Source: Candidatus Limosilactobacillus merdigallinarum
Lineage (GTDB): Bacteria; Bacillota; Bacilli; Lactobacillales; Lactobacillaceae
Assembly (NCBI GenBank): GCA_019114515.1
Contig: DXFH01000011.1
Coordinates: 1 to 64,000, forward strand
Length of the DNA: 64,000 bases
Reading direction: 5' to 3'
How positions within the stretch are numbered: position 1 is the first letter of the stretch; each line of letters opens with the position of its first letter. The notes under the pieces were generated by a model, which saw nothing but the letters and a program-made list of their open reading frames with translations, was not told where the DNA came from and made no database searches. The position numbers and the translations under genes were made by a program. Positions 36,117 to 44,610 of this stretch are shown one piece after another.

Positions 36117-36860
36117 ATGCAACAATTCTTTACCGTTTTAGGTGGCATGGGCACTTTAGCTTGTGAAAGCTATGTACGTGAACTCGACAAGCGTACTCCT
36201 TTCCATTGTGACCAAGATTATTTGAACTACATTGTTGTTAACCACGCAACTATTCCTGACAGAACTGCCTACATCCTGGACCACAGTAAGCCGGATCCGA
36301 CAATTCCACTGGTTGAAGACATTATTCAGCAAAGTATTTTAAACCCAGCATTCTTCGTATTAACCTGCAACACCGCTCACTACTTCTATGACGAAATGCA
36401 GAAGCACACGGACATTCCGATTCTGCACATGCCAAAACTGACGGTGGCTAACATTAAGAAGATTGCTCCTAACGCAAAGCGGGTTGGCCTGCTGGCTACT
36501 CCAGGTACCATCAAGATTGGTATTTATGACAAGTGGATCAAAGAAGCTGGCTATGAAGAAGTAAAGCCAGACCAAGAAGTTATCGATAAGACTGAAGACC
36601 TGATTTACCACGACATTAAGGAAACTGGTAAGTCCGATGGCAAGAAGTTCCACGAATTAGTACGGACGATGATCGAAGACAAGCACTGTGATGCTGTTAT
36701 CTTAGGCTGCACAGAACTGTCACTTGCTAACGAACTAAACCCAGAAACCGAATTCCCAGTATCTGACTCACAATCAGTTCTGGTTGACAAGTCACTGGAA
36801 TTAGGGGAACAGTTACGTAAAGATGGTCACATTGACATGGACCACCTGGACGAAATGTAA
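36117..36860 (+). CDS. racD: Aspartate/glutamate racemase family protein
   Basis: Interconverts L- and D-amino acids without cofactor, most likely aspartate. The 247-residue protein has the two catalytic cysteines in LTCNTAHYF (about residue 84) and ILGCTELSL (about residue 200), and the N-terminal GGMGTLA. D-aspartate is used in the peptidoglycan cross-bridge of many lactobacilli. It stands near aspD/aspT and lysC and shares a promoter motif with aspD, which supports aspartate as substrate. An AGGAGG ribosome site precedes the ATG. Confidence 0.88.
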   Translation: MQQFFTVLGGMGTLACESYVRELDKRTPFHCDQDYLNYIVVNHATIPDRTAYILDHSKPDPTIPLVEDIIQQSILNPAFFVLTCNTAHYFYDEMQKHTDIPILHMPKLTVANIKKIAPNAKRVGLLATPGTIKIGIYDKWIKEAGYEEVKPDQEVIDKTEDLIYHDIKETGKSDGKKFHELVRTMIEDKHCDAVILGCTELSLANELNPETEFPVSDSQSVLVDKSLELGEQLRKDGHIDMDHLDEM

Positions 36861-36884
36861 TTAATCATTTCATCTAAGTTGCAT

Positions 36885-36915
36885 AAAAACCCCTTCAATT
36901 TTGAAGGGGTTTTTG
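36885..36915 (+). terminator. racD terminator
   Basis: AAAAACCCCTTCAA-TTTTGAAGGGGTTTTT, a strong hairpin 25 bp after the stop. Confidence 0.92.
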
Positions 36916-37433
36916 TTGCCTTTTTCGATTTCGTAGTCTCTTTTTCTACCACCTATACCAGGGTTAAAAATGCCAATACCTATATTTTCGTACTCATGAA
37001 AATATTTTGGCAAAGAGCATCGTCAAATACGCAATAAGCGCAATCAATCATCATTTAAACCAATTGACTACGGTAACTATTTAACGGCTTAAATCACTTT
37101 TATTAAAGAATGAGCACTACTGTAGCTGTAAATGCTAGCTAAGTAAAGATGGTTGCAGAACAAAGTATCAATTGACAAGTTATTTAGTCGTTGGTCCAGC
37201 ATTTCAAGCAACTAGTAGCTTATAGTTTCCATTCAGTATCCCTTAACAGTTCATAATTAAAAAACAAACAAGATTCTAGCAAGTTCCTATGATCCTGATC
37301 AAAAGCAAGTAACACTATCAAAAAGCGTCAGGTGTTCGCATATTTGGACACCTGACGCCTATTTATCGCCGTGATATATATCAGTAGTAAGCAAGTGCCA
37401 CCATGCTTTCATAAGACAGTGACTAAAGATACA
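36916..37433. other. Intergenic region without a recognisable gene
   Basis: About 520 bp of AT-rich DNA between the convergent racD and aspT. It contains one strong orphan hairpin (37325-37358). Short frames lack ribosome sites. Confidence 0.5.
37325..37358 (-). terminator. Orphan terminator-like hairpin
   Basis: An 11-bp perfect stem GCGTCAGGTGT/ACACCTGACGC is followed by TTTTT on the minus strand. aspT already has its own terminator 75 bp upstream, so this is either a back-up terminator or the end of a small RNA. Confidence 0.7.
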
Positions 37434-37470
37434 AAAAACCGCCAAGGATCAAATCCTTGACGGTTTTTGC
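37434..37470 (-). terminator. aspD-aspT terminator
   Basis: AAAAACCGTCAAGGAT-loop-ATCCTTGGCGGTTTTTT on the minus strand, starting 22 bp after the aspT stop. Confidence 0.9.
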
Positions 37471-37491
37471 TAACCGGTAGAATCACTTAGA

Positions 37492-39147
37492 TTACGAAAG
37501 CAATACTAAGAAGATTGGACCATACAGGGTCAGCAGAATGTTACCAAACACATAAGCCACAGTAAAGGTAGCTGAGAAGTATGGGCCACCAATGGCACCT
37601 GAACGCTCAGCAATTTCGTTCAAGGCAGCTGACAGAGTGTCGGCACCTGAAAGAGAACCAAGCAGAGAGATAGGTTCCATGTGCAGTAAGTACTTACCAA
37701 CGTACAGTGACAGGATATGTGGAACGATTGAGATAATAGCACCAATCAGGAAGACGCTAATACCTAACGTCTGGAATGCTGAAGTAAAGGTACGTGCAGC
37801 ACCCAGAGCAACGTTAGCGATGAAGAGCATCAGACCATAGTTCTGGAAGTATTCAGCAACACCATCGTTAATACTGTTGATGTATTGGTGACGGTCAGAC
37901 CAAATACTTAAAATCAGACCCGTGAACAGTGATGCAGTACCACCACCAAGGGTTAACATGATACCGTTAACCTTGAAACCAGCCAAGCCTAATACGGCAG
38001 CCAGTGAAAGGCCAATGGAGAAAGTACCGTAGTTGATAGCAGCATCGCTAGCACGCCAACGACCGGCTGACTTCAAAGCAGATGCAACTTCACTTTCAGA
38101 GGTGTTACCAACAAATGAGATAACTGCGCCAGCACCAAGGCTGTCAGCATTCTTCATTTCGTTAGCAGCAGTGTCGTAAGTGTTAACAAATACGTGGTTC
38201 TTCTTCAAAGTGTCCAACAGACTCTTGGAGTAACCATCACTCAGAACGAATTTACGTTCCTTAGGTGCCAGCAGAGGCAATTGGGTTTCAGAAAGTCCCA
38301 GTTCGTGAACACGTACAGCATCAAAGTCGTTAACGTAACCAGCCAGAACAACGGTGTTACCAGCAGCAAGACTCTTGCCTGCTTCCAGAGGATCATCGCC
38401 ATCAAACAAACTAGTTACCATAACACCAGGAACAGTTTCGTTAGCCTTAGCAATGTCCATACCGACTAATTGACTATCCTTGTTTAACTTGTAAGCACGG
38501 ATACGAGTCAAACTAGCAGTAGAGTTGTCAAAGTTCAATTGACGTGCAACCTTCGTAGCTTGAGTACGAACGTCGATGCCCAACATCTTAGGCGCGATAT
38601 CACGCAGGAAGATCAGAACACCAATAGTACCAAATACGTAAGTCAATGCGTAAACAATTGGAACTTGTGAGTTGTACAGAGCCTTGGTTGCGGAACTAAC
38701 TGGCAGGTTTGCGATAGTGGTTTGAGAACTACCAATAACAGCAGATTGAGTCAAAGCACCAGCGACGATACCAGCAGCAACACCTGGCTTTACGTGGAAG
38801 ACGATGAAGCAAATCCAGGAAGTTAAGAAAGCAAGAATCAAGAAGACGAAACTTTCAATAACAACCTTTGCCCCAAACTTCTTCAGGGATGAAATAAACT
38901 GTGGTCCAACACGGTAACCAACGGCGAACATGAAGGCATCGAAGAAGATGCTTCCAAGCACTGCGGTTTGTTTTTGTGGCCAAACAACGATTTGACCAAT
39001 GATCAGCCCAACAATCAATACACCAACAACGTTACCTAACTTGAAGCTCTTACCGAACTTCAGCATCCCAAGGAGATAACCCAGGAACAGGCAGAGGAAG
39101 AGGGTAAAGATTGGCTGAGCAGCCATAAATTTACCTAATGCACTCAT
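37492..39147 (-). CDS. aspT: Aspartate:alanine antiporter AspT
   Basis: Exchanges external L-aspartate for internal L-alanine. Together with AspD this is an electrogenic cycle that generates proton motive force and consumes protons. The 551-residue protein has two groups of membrane helices separated by a large cytoplasmic TrkA-C-like region (about residues 200-370). The helices carry GALTQSAVIG and SLSGADTLSAALNEI. It follows aspD by 59 bp with an AGGAG ribosome site. Confidence 0.93.
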   Translation of the reverse strand: MSALGKFMAAQPIFTLFLCLFLGYLLGMLKFGKSFKLGNVVGVLIVGLIIGQIVVWPQKQTAVLGSIFFDAFMFAVGYRVGPQFISSLKKFGAKVVIESFVFLILAFLTSWICFIVFHVKPGVAAGIVAGALTQSAVIGSSQTTIANLPVSSATKALYNSQVPIVYALTYVFGTIGVLIFLRDIAPKMLGIDVRTQATKVARQLNFDNSTASLTRIRAYKLNKDSQLVGMDIAKANETVPGVMVTSLFDGDDPLEAGKSLAAGNTVVLAGYVNDFDAVRVHELGLSETQLPLLAPKERKFVLSDGYSKSLLDTLKKNHVFVNTYDTAANEMKNADSLGAGAVISFVGNTSESEVASALKSAGRWRASDAAINYGTFSIGLSLAAVLGLAGFKVNGIMLTLGGGTASLFTGLILSIWSDRHQYINSINDGVAEYFQNYGLMLFIANVALGAARTFTSAFQTLGISVFLIGAIISIVPHILSLYVGKYLLHMEPISLLGSLSGADTLSAALNEIAERSGAIGGPYFSATFTVAYVFGNILLTLYGPIFLVLLS

Positions 39148-39206
39148 ATTTTTCTCCTAACCATAAATACATCTGTCGCGAGGACAGATGATTTATTTAA
39201 CAACAA

Positions 39207-40835
39207 TTACTTTTCTTCTTGGTACTTAGCGTAGAATTCATCTACTAAGTCACGCATGTCTTCGCCAAGGATCTTGTAGTCAATAGCACTCAGGTTAGCG
39301 AAGGATACACGTACGTAGCCTTCAGGAGCACCGAATGCCATAGTGTCCATGACGTTACCACCATATTCAACGGCCAGACGGTATTCAAAGTGAAGAACAG
39401 TGTAGTTCTTCTTGAACCATTCAGCAAAGTCGTCACCGTGCATCATGCTCATCAGATCGTAGATGGATACCATGCAGTAGTATGCACTGTTGTTATCCTT
39501 CAGTGGATCTTCAAGGCCTAAGGTGTCCCAAAGCATGTCGTGACGTTCACGAGTAAGAACACGTGATTCTTCCATGTATGGGTCGATGCCATTGTGGATC
39601 AGGCTAGTGAATGCCATCATGCATTCTTGAATCTGTTCATGAGTTGACAGACCAGCAACGTGAGCCAAACCAACAGAACGTGAGTCAGCGCACAGACGGT
39701 CAATCCACTTCATGCCAACTGGGTCGCCACTGATAATGCTGTAACGATCAACATAGTCCTTGTTAACTTCAGGATCGTTCTTAGCCTTTTCCTGAATCAA
39801 CTTGTCCATAACGTTGTCCTTGTTAACGGCAACCAGACCAAGACGGTGACCAGTTACACCGTAAAGCTTGGAGAAGGAGTAAACAAGGATAGTGTTGTGT
39901 GGCAATGCGTTGTAAAGAGAGGTGTAAGCAGGTGCGAAGGTACCGTAAACATCATCAGTTAAGATGATCAGGTTAGGGTTTGCCTTAACAACTTCTTGCA
40001 GCTTCTTCATGACATGATCGTTGAATGCACGTGCCGGTGGGTTCATTGGGTTAGTAGCAAAGAATGCCTTAACCTTAGGATCCTTCAGTTCGTCCAATTG
40101 TTCATCGGTCATTTGCCAGTCGTTTTCAGCCTTTGGCAGAACTTCCTTAACGTTCAGCTGGTATTCCTTCAAAGCAGGAATTTGCAGGTATGGAGTAAAG
40201 ATAGGTGAATTAATTGCAATCGTGTCACCTGCGTTCAGCAGTTCAGATGCCTTCATTTCCTGGAAGATGTAGCACATAGCCATTGCTCCACCTTCAGTTG
40301 GGAACAGGTCAGTCTGGTCAGCAAGGTCGCCGTCTGCCATGTGGTTCTTGCGTAAGAATGCGCGAAGAATTGGTTCTGCACTGTTAAGAATACGGTCCGG
40401 AACTGGGTAGTGGTCACCAATAGCCCCGTCGATCATGTCGTACATGAATGCGTCCTTGTTGTCAATTTCAAGGTTGGCCATAGCCCAGCCAAATGATTGA
40501 CGCAGGAACTTGTCCACGTCAGAGTCGCCTAAAGCGCTCATAACACGGTCAAACATACCTTCCTTTTCAGGAGAGCCGACCATTTCTTCATGGTCGTTGG
40601 TCATAACGCGCTTGCCTTCTTCAACACCTAATTCAACCAAACGGTTAAGTGCAAGACGGCCCATAGCGTTAAACCAGTTAGGGTTACCACGGCCAGCGTC
40701 AACAACTCGGTTGCCCTTCAAGTTCTTTGAAAGTTTGCTCTTGAAGATAGCAGCAATTTCAAAGCTTGACATCTTAGCATACTTATCCACAACAGAGTCA
40801 TCGACTTTGTTGAACATACTCAAATCAGCAGTCAT
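39207..40835 (-). CDS. aspD: Aspartate 4-decarboxylase (bifunctional aspartate aminotransferase)
   Basis: PLP enzyme that converts L-aspartate to L-alanine and CO2 in the cytoplasm. The 542-residue fold-type I protein has the PLP lysine in YSFSKLYGVTGHRLG (about residue 315) and AFFATNPMNPPAR. The length is typical of the dodecameric AspD. It forms an operon with aspT. Start ATG has GAGG 7 nt upstream. Confidence 0.94.
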   Translation of the reverse strand: MTADLSMFNKVDDSVVDKYAKMSSFEIAAIFKSKLSKNLKGNRVVDAGRGNPNWFNAMGRLALNRLVELGVEEGKRVMTNDHEEMVGSPEKEGMFDRVMSALGDSDVDKFLRQSFGWAMANLEIDNKDAFMYDMIDGAIGDHYPVPDRILNSAEPILRAFLRKNHMADGDLADQTDLFPTEGGAMAMCYIFQEMKASELLNAGDTIAINSPIFTPYLQIPALKEYQLNVKEVLPKAENDWQMTDEQLDELKDPKVKAFFATNPMNPPARAFNDHVMKKLQEVVKANPNLIILTDDVYGTFAPAYTSLYNALPHNTILVYSFSKLYGVTGHRLGLVAVNKDNVMDKLIQEKAKNDPEVNKDYVDRYSIISGDPVGMKWIDRLCADSRSVGLAHVAGLSTHEQIQECMMAFTSLIHNGIDPYMEESRVLTRERHDMLWDTLGLEDPLKDNNSAYYCMVSIYDLMSMMHGDDFAEWFKKNYTVLHFEYRLAVEYGGNVMDTMAFGAPEGYVRVSFANLSAIDYKILGEDMRDLVDEFYAKYQEEK

Positions 40836-40866
40836 GTCATTACCTCATTTCAATAAATCTAACTAA

Positions 40867-40882
40867 ATTGTACCCGGCTACG
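40867..40882 (-). promoter_or_regulatory. aspD promoter element related to the racD motif
   Basis: The minus strand reads CGTAGCCGGGTACAAT. The motif TGTACCCGGCTACG (plus, 40869-40882) overlaps a -10-like TACAAT (40872-40867). Twelve of 14 positions fit the shared pattern TGTA-N-CCGG-N-TACA. Confidence 0.5.
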
Positions 40883-41425
40883 CATTTATAATAACACTTT
40901 ACTTTAATTAGTCCAGGCTTTCTTATACATAAATACGAATTAGGATCGTTTTAATCCAGTTCTAATTTTTACGGGCGGATATGCTGGCTTATACGGCGTG
41001 TTCACGCTTACATTACAAGTATTACAGATCAATAATTGTTCGCCTTTTCTAATTATTGATGTCTAATATATTAAAATTATCATACAGCTAATTAGATATG
41101 AAAAGACCATCATTTGATCATACTATTTCTTACGTTATTATTTAATCTTTTTTATATTAACTGCTCAGGTTACTGTTCACGTGGTCATAAAATGCTATTT
41201 CTTATTGATTTTACATACTCACTTTTCTTTAAACTTTTGAACTCTTTAATTGGAATTCTCATGTAATATCTAATAAAAAGATTGCTTCGCTCATTAATGA
41301 ATTAAGCCGATTCCAAAAACCGATTTTATTTATTAAGTTAACGTAGGTTATATAATAAATGCTATTCCGCCAGCAAATCAGGGCAAATAATGTTCTTTTA
41401 AGTTTCAATTTTTTATGCTAGACTT
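40883..41425. other. Intergenic region between aspD and lysC
   Basis: About 540 bp, very AT-rich, without a recognisable gene or riboswitch. A 10-bp perfect inverted repeat ATCAATAATT/AATTATTGAT lies at 41028-41060 (13-nt loop, no T run). Confidence 0.5.
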
Positions 41426-41452
41426 GTGTCAACTTTAAGGAGGGATATTTTT

Positions 41453-42808
41453 ATGAAAGTTTGTAAGTTTGGTGGTAGCTCATTAGCAGATGGTAAGGGC
41501 TACGAACACGCTGTAGATATCATTAAGAGTGATCCAGAGCGTCGTGCAATTGTTACATCTGCACCAGGTAAGCGTCATGATGGCGACATCAAAGTAACTG
41601 ACCTTCTTATTAAATATGCAAATGCAATTCGCACTGGTAAAAATAGTAAAGATATTGTTGATGAAATTTTCGGTCGTTATCAAGCAATTGGTGCTTACTT
41701 TGGCATTCCAGAAAAAGATGTTGAAGAGATTAAGAACATCTTATTAGCCTTACCAAAGAAGGATTATCCTAGTGATGATTATTTGATGGCCGCATTCAAA
41801 GCACACGGTGAACGTCTGAATGCTCGCTTAATGGCCATCGTTTTGAACCATCTTGGAATTAAGGCGCGCTTTGTCGACTCCAAGGAGGCTGGCATTGTTG
41901 TTACCGGTAAACCAGATAACGCTACTGTTGCTGCCGAAACTTATGATAACTTAGCTCGCTTAAAGTACGACAATGATGAACGCCTAATCTTCCCAGGATT
42001 CTTTGGCTACACCCCCGCAGGCAACATGGCTACTTTTGCTCGTGGTGGTTCCGACATTACTGGGGCAATTTTGGCTCGCGGCTTACACGCTGACGTATAT
42101 GAAAACTTTACGGACGTTGACGCTATTTTTGCTGCCAACCCATCAATTATTAAGGATCCAGCACCAATTAAGACGATGACCTTCCGCGAAATGCGTGAAC
42201 TATCATCAGCTGGTTTCTCAGTTTTGCAAAATGAAGCTTTGCTACCTGCTATCCAAGGTGACGTTAAGATTAATGTTAAGAACACTGCTCATCCTGACCT
42301 GCCAGGAACCATGGTTGTTTCTGAAAACGGATTCCAGCCTAGTCATACAATTACAGGGATCGCTGGTGGCAAAAACTTTGCTGCTTTGTACCTGCACAAA
42401 TACCTGCAAAATAAAGAAGTTGGTTCTACTTTACGGATCTTAAACATCCTAAAACGTCATGGCCTTCGCTATGAACACATGCCTTCAGGAATTGATGACG
42501 TAACTATTATTTTTAATAAGGACGAATTACAAGGAGACGTTGTCGACCAAATCTGTAATGAAATTCAAGCGGAAGTACAACCGGATCGACTCGAATTCTA
42601 TGATGACTATGCTCTGCTTGAAATTGTTGGTGAAGGTATGGCCGGTAAGCCAGGTGTTTCTGCCGCTATTCTGGATGCCCTGGCTAAGGAGAACATCTAT
42701 GTTCCAATGATTAATAAGGGTGCTTCAAAGATTTCTATCATGTTAGGAATCAATGAAAAGGACTTTGAAAAAGCAGTTCAGGTTGTGTATGAACGTTTCT
42801 TTAAATAA
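41453..42808 (+). CDS. lysC: Aspartate kinase
   Basis: Phosphorylates L-aspartate at the entry of lysine, threonine and methionine synthesis and diaminopimelate supply. The 451-residue protein opens MKVCKFGGSSLADGKG (phosphate-binding KFGGSS). It contains FPGFFGYTPAGNMATFARGGSD, and it ends with two ACT regulatory modules, of which GKPGVSAAILDALAKENI is clear. The start is ATG 41453 with AGGAGGG; the frame to 41426 lacks a ribosome site. It has no operon partner, but lies in an aspartate-related neighbourhood. Confidence 0.95.
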   Translation: MKVCKFGGSSLADGKGYEHAVDIIKSDPERRAIVTSAPGKRHDGDIKVTDLLIKYANAIRTGKNSKDIVDEIFGRYQAIGAYFGIPEKDVEEIKNILLALPKKDYPSDDYLMAAFKAHGERLNARLMAIVLNHLGIKARFVDSKEAGIVVTGKPDNATVAAETYDNLARLKYDNDERLIFPGFFGYTPAGNMATFARGGSDITGAILARGLHADVYENFTDVDAIFAANPSIIKDPAPIKTMTFREMRELSSAGFSVLQNEALLPAIQGDVKINVKNTAHPDLPGTMVVSENGFQPSHTITGIAGGKNFAALYLHKYLQNKEVGSTLRILNILKRHGLRYEHMPSGIDDVTIIFNKDELQGDVVDQICNEIQAEVQPDRLEFYDDYALLEIVGEGMAGKPGVSAAILDALAKENIYVPMINKGASKISIMLGINEKDFEKAVQVVYERFFK

Positions 42809-42858
42809 TTGTGCTTTGATTACTCAGCAGTGTGACTAGTAATCATTGCTCATAAAAC

Positions 42859-42892
42859 TAAGGGGATTATGCAAAACGCATAATCCCCTTTC
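42859..42892. terminator. Bidirectional terminator of lysC and the glycerophosphodiesterase gene
   Basis: AAGGGGATTATGC and GCATAATCCCCTT form a 13-bp perfect stem with a 5-nt loop. Confidence 0.88.
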
Positions 42893-42893
42893 A

Positions 42894-44606
42894 CTATTTT
42901 GAAGCTAAATTTTGCCAGTTTGTCCAATCACTTAAAGGATTAATGATTGCCCATAATTGCCAATACGACTCCCGGTTGTAATGGCTTTTATCAATTGCTG
43001 CTTTCATCTGTGGCAATCGATCAGTCACAATACCATCAACTCCCTGCCGGCTGAGCTGATTAGCTACGTTTTCATTGTTAACGGTCCAGCCATACAGGAT
43101 TTGTCCTTGCTGATGACTTTGCCAGACAAAATGCTGATTGATCCCTGAGTATTCGATATTAATGCCACCAACCGTGTTTGATGGACCACCAACATCATAA
43201 GCTTGGATATATACCGTCTTAAGTCCCGGTTCAAGCTGCTTTTCTTTCTTTACCAGATCATAATCCATTGATTGGACTACATCACGGTCACCTCGCAATC
43301 GCTGTGCATAGCGGCGATTAAAGTTCTGCAAATAGTTTGCTGATTCATGTCCAGTGGTCTTAATTTCAATGAGTAGTCGCTGATGCGCTTTTTCTGCCGC
43401 CGTTAGGTATTGATCAAAACTGGCCACTCGCGCTTGATAACCATTTTCTTTGGCCGTGAGCCTAGTTGCCTGGGCCAATGTTAATTGACGAGGAAGCTTA
43501 TTAATACCTGTCAGTTTGCGATAGTTTTCGTCATGCATTACCACCCAACGATGGTCTTTAGTTTCATGAATATCAATTTCGACAAGGTCGGGATGGTATT
43601 GGCGGTGCGTTTTTTGCATCACTGGAATCGTATTTTGCACCCCATTATGATCAACAACGCCACGGTGCGATATTAGTTCCACATGTCGCGGTTGTGAACC
43701 TGCCCTGACAGAGCGATCGTCATTAAAAAATACTAGTCCCAACCAAAAAAACAGCAAAACAATTGTAATAACGCTAACACGACGTCCAACAGCTACTGAA
43801 CTTTCTAATTGCCAATTAACCAATACCATCATCAAAGCCACCATGGCTACGGTATTGATGACAAATAGGACAATGGTTTCAGCCATTTCCGCCTGACTAA
43901 ATGCACGCAATAGCAATAAAAGAGCACCGTTGATTAACCAGGAGACACCGGTCATTACTAATAAGTTTTGCAGATCGCGCCAGTTATTAACATTCTGATG
44001 GTGCAGATCATTCATTGCTTCGCGCATTGATTGGTCATGAACTACGATCAGCACAAGGACGTGCTTAAGACGCCATGCCAACATTAAAATCACTAAATAC
44101 AAAACCAAACCAATAGTCAGCACAATCTTGTTACGAGTTACATAATCTAAAAAAACAATCGGTGCACGCCCCGCCACCAGCAAAGGTGTCCGAAAACATA
44201 AGCTAAAGACTGGCAAAAAGGCTAGGAACATCAATAATGCAGGCCAATAAGCACTAGCCCACCTTCTTTTGAGAATGATGACTATTTCAGAAAGCGACTG
44301 TTGGCCAACTATTTCCCGGGAAATATAACCTACGCCAGCCACCCATATAATTATCAGCCAATCGACAACTAATGTGATTAGAACTAGTTCTATAAAGACA
44401 CCAAGCGCTATTAACGGCCGTTGCTCAACTAGACGCACTCCACTAGAAATGGATACGACTGGATTTTCCCCCGCTAATAGCAACTGATTAGCAGCCCAAC
44501 GAATAATTGGGATGATCACTAATTGCAGCAACAGACTGATGGCTGCACCCAAGCCGAAAATTTGCATCCATTGCTGACTACTTACTTTTTGCTGATTAAA
44601 AAGCAA
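42894..44606 (-). CDS. Membrane glycerophosphodiester phosphodiesterase
   Basis: The N-terminal half (about residues 1-310) has seven to eight membrane helices. The C-terminal half is a GDPD TIM barrel, with HRGVVDHNG, EIDIHETKDHRWVVMHD and the late GWTVNNENVANQL. It probably cleaves glycerophosphodiesters such as lipoteichoic acid fragments or deacylated lipids outside the cell. The usual PENT glutamate of GDPD proteins is a glutamine here (VQNTI). I place the start at TTG 44606 with AAGGAG 9 nt upstream, 4 bases after the addA stop codon; a longer frame reaches 44651 inside addA. Confidence 0.85.
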   Translation of the reverse strand: MLFNQQKVSSQQWMQIFGLGAAISLLLQLVIIPIIRWAANQLLLAGENPVVSISSGVRLVEQRPLIALGVFIELVLITLVVDWLIIIWVAGVGYISREIVGQQSLSEIVIILKRRWASAYWPALLMFLAFLPVFSLCFRTPLLVAGRAPIVFLDYVTRNKIVLTIGLVLYLVILMLAWRLKHVLVLIVVHDQSMREAMNDLHHQNVNNWRDLQNLLVMTGVSWLINGALLLLLRAFSQAEMAETIVLFVINTVAMVALMMVLVNWQLESSVAVGRRVSVITIVLLFFWLGLVFFNDDRSVRAGSQPRHVELISHRGVVDHNGVQNTIPVMQKTHRQYHPDLVEIDIHETKDHRWVVMHDENYRKLTGINKLPRQLTLAQATRLTAKENGYQARVASFDQYLTAAEKAHQRLLIEIKTTGHESANYLQNFNRRYAQRLRGDRDVVQSMDYDLVKKEKQLEPGLKTVYIQAYDVGGPSNTVGGINIEYSGINQHFVWQSHQQGQILYGWTVNNENVANQLSRQGVDGIVTDRLPQMKAAIDKSHYNRESYWQLWAIINPLSDWTNWQNLASK

Positions 44607-44610
44607 CTTG

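Noticed and set aside
41028-41060. Terminator or riboswitch before lysC
   Set aside because: The 10-bp AT-rich inverted repeat has no T run and no lysine-riboswitch features; it is far from the lysC start.
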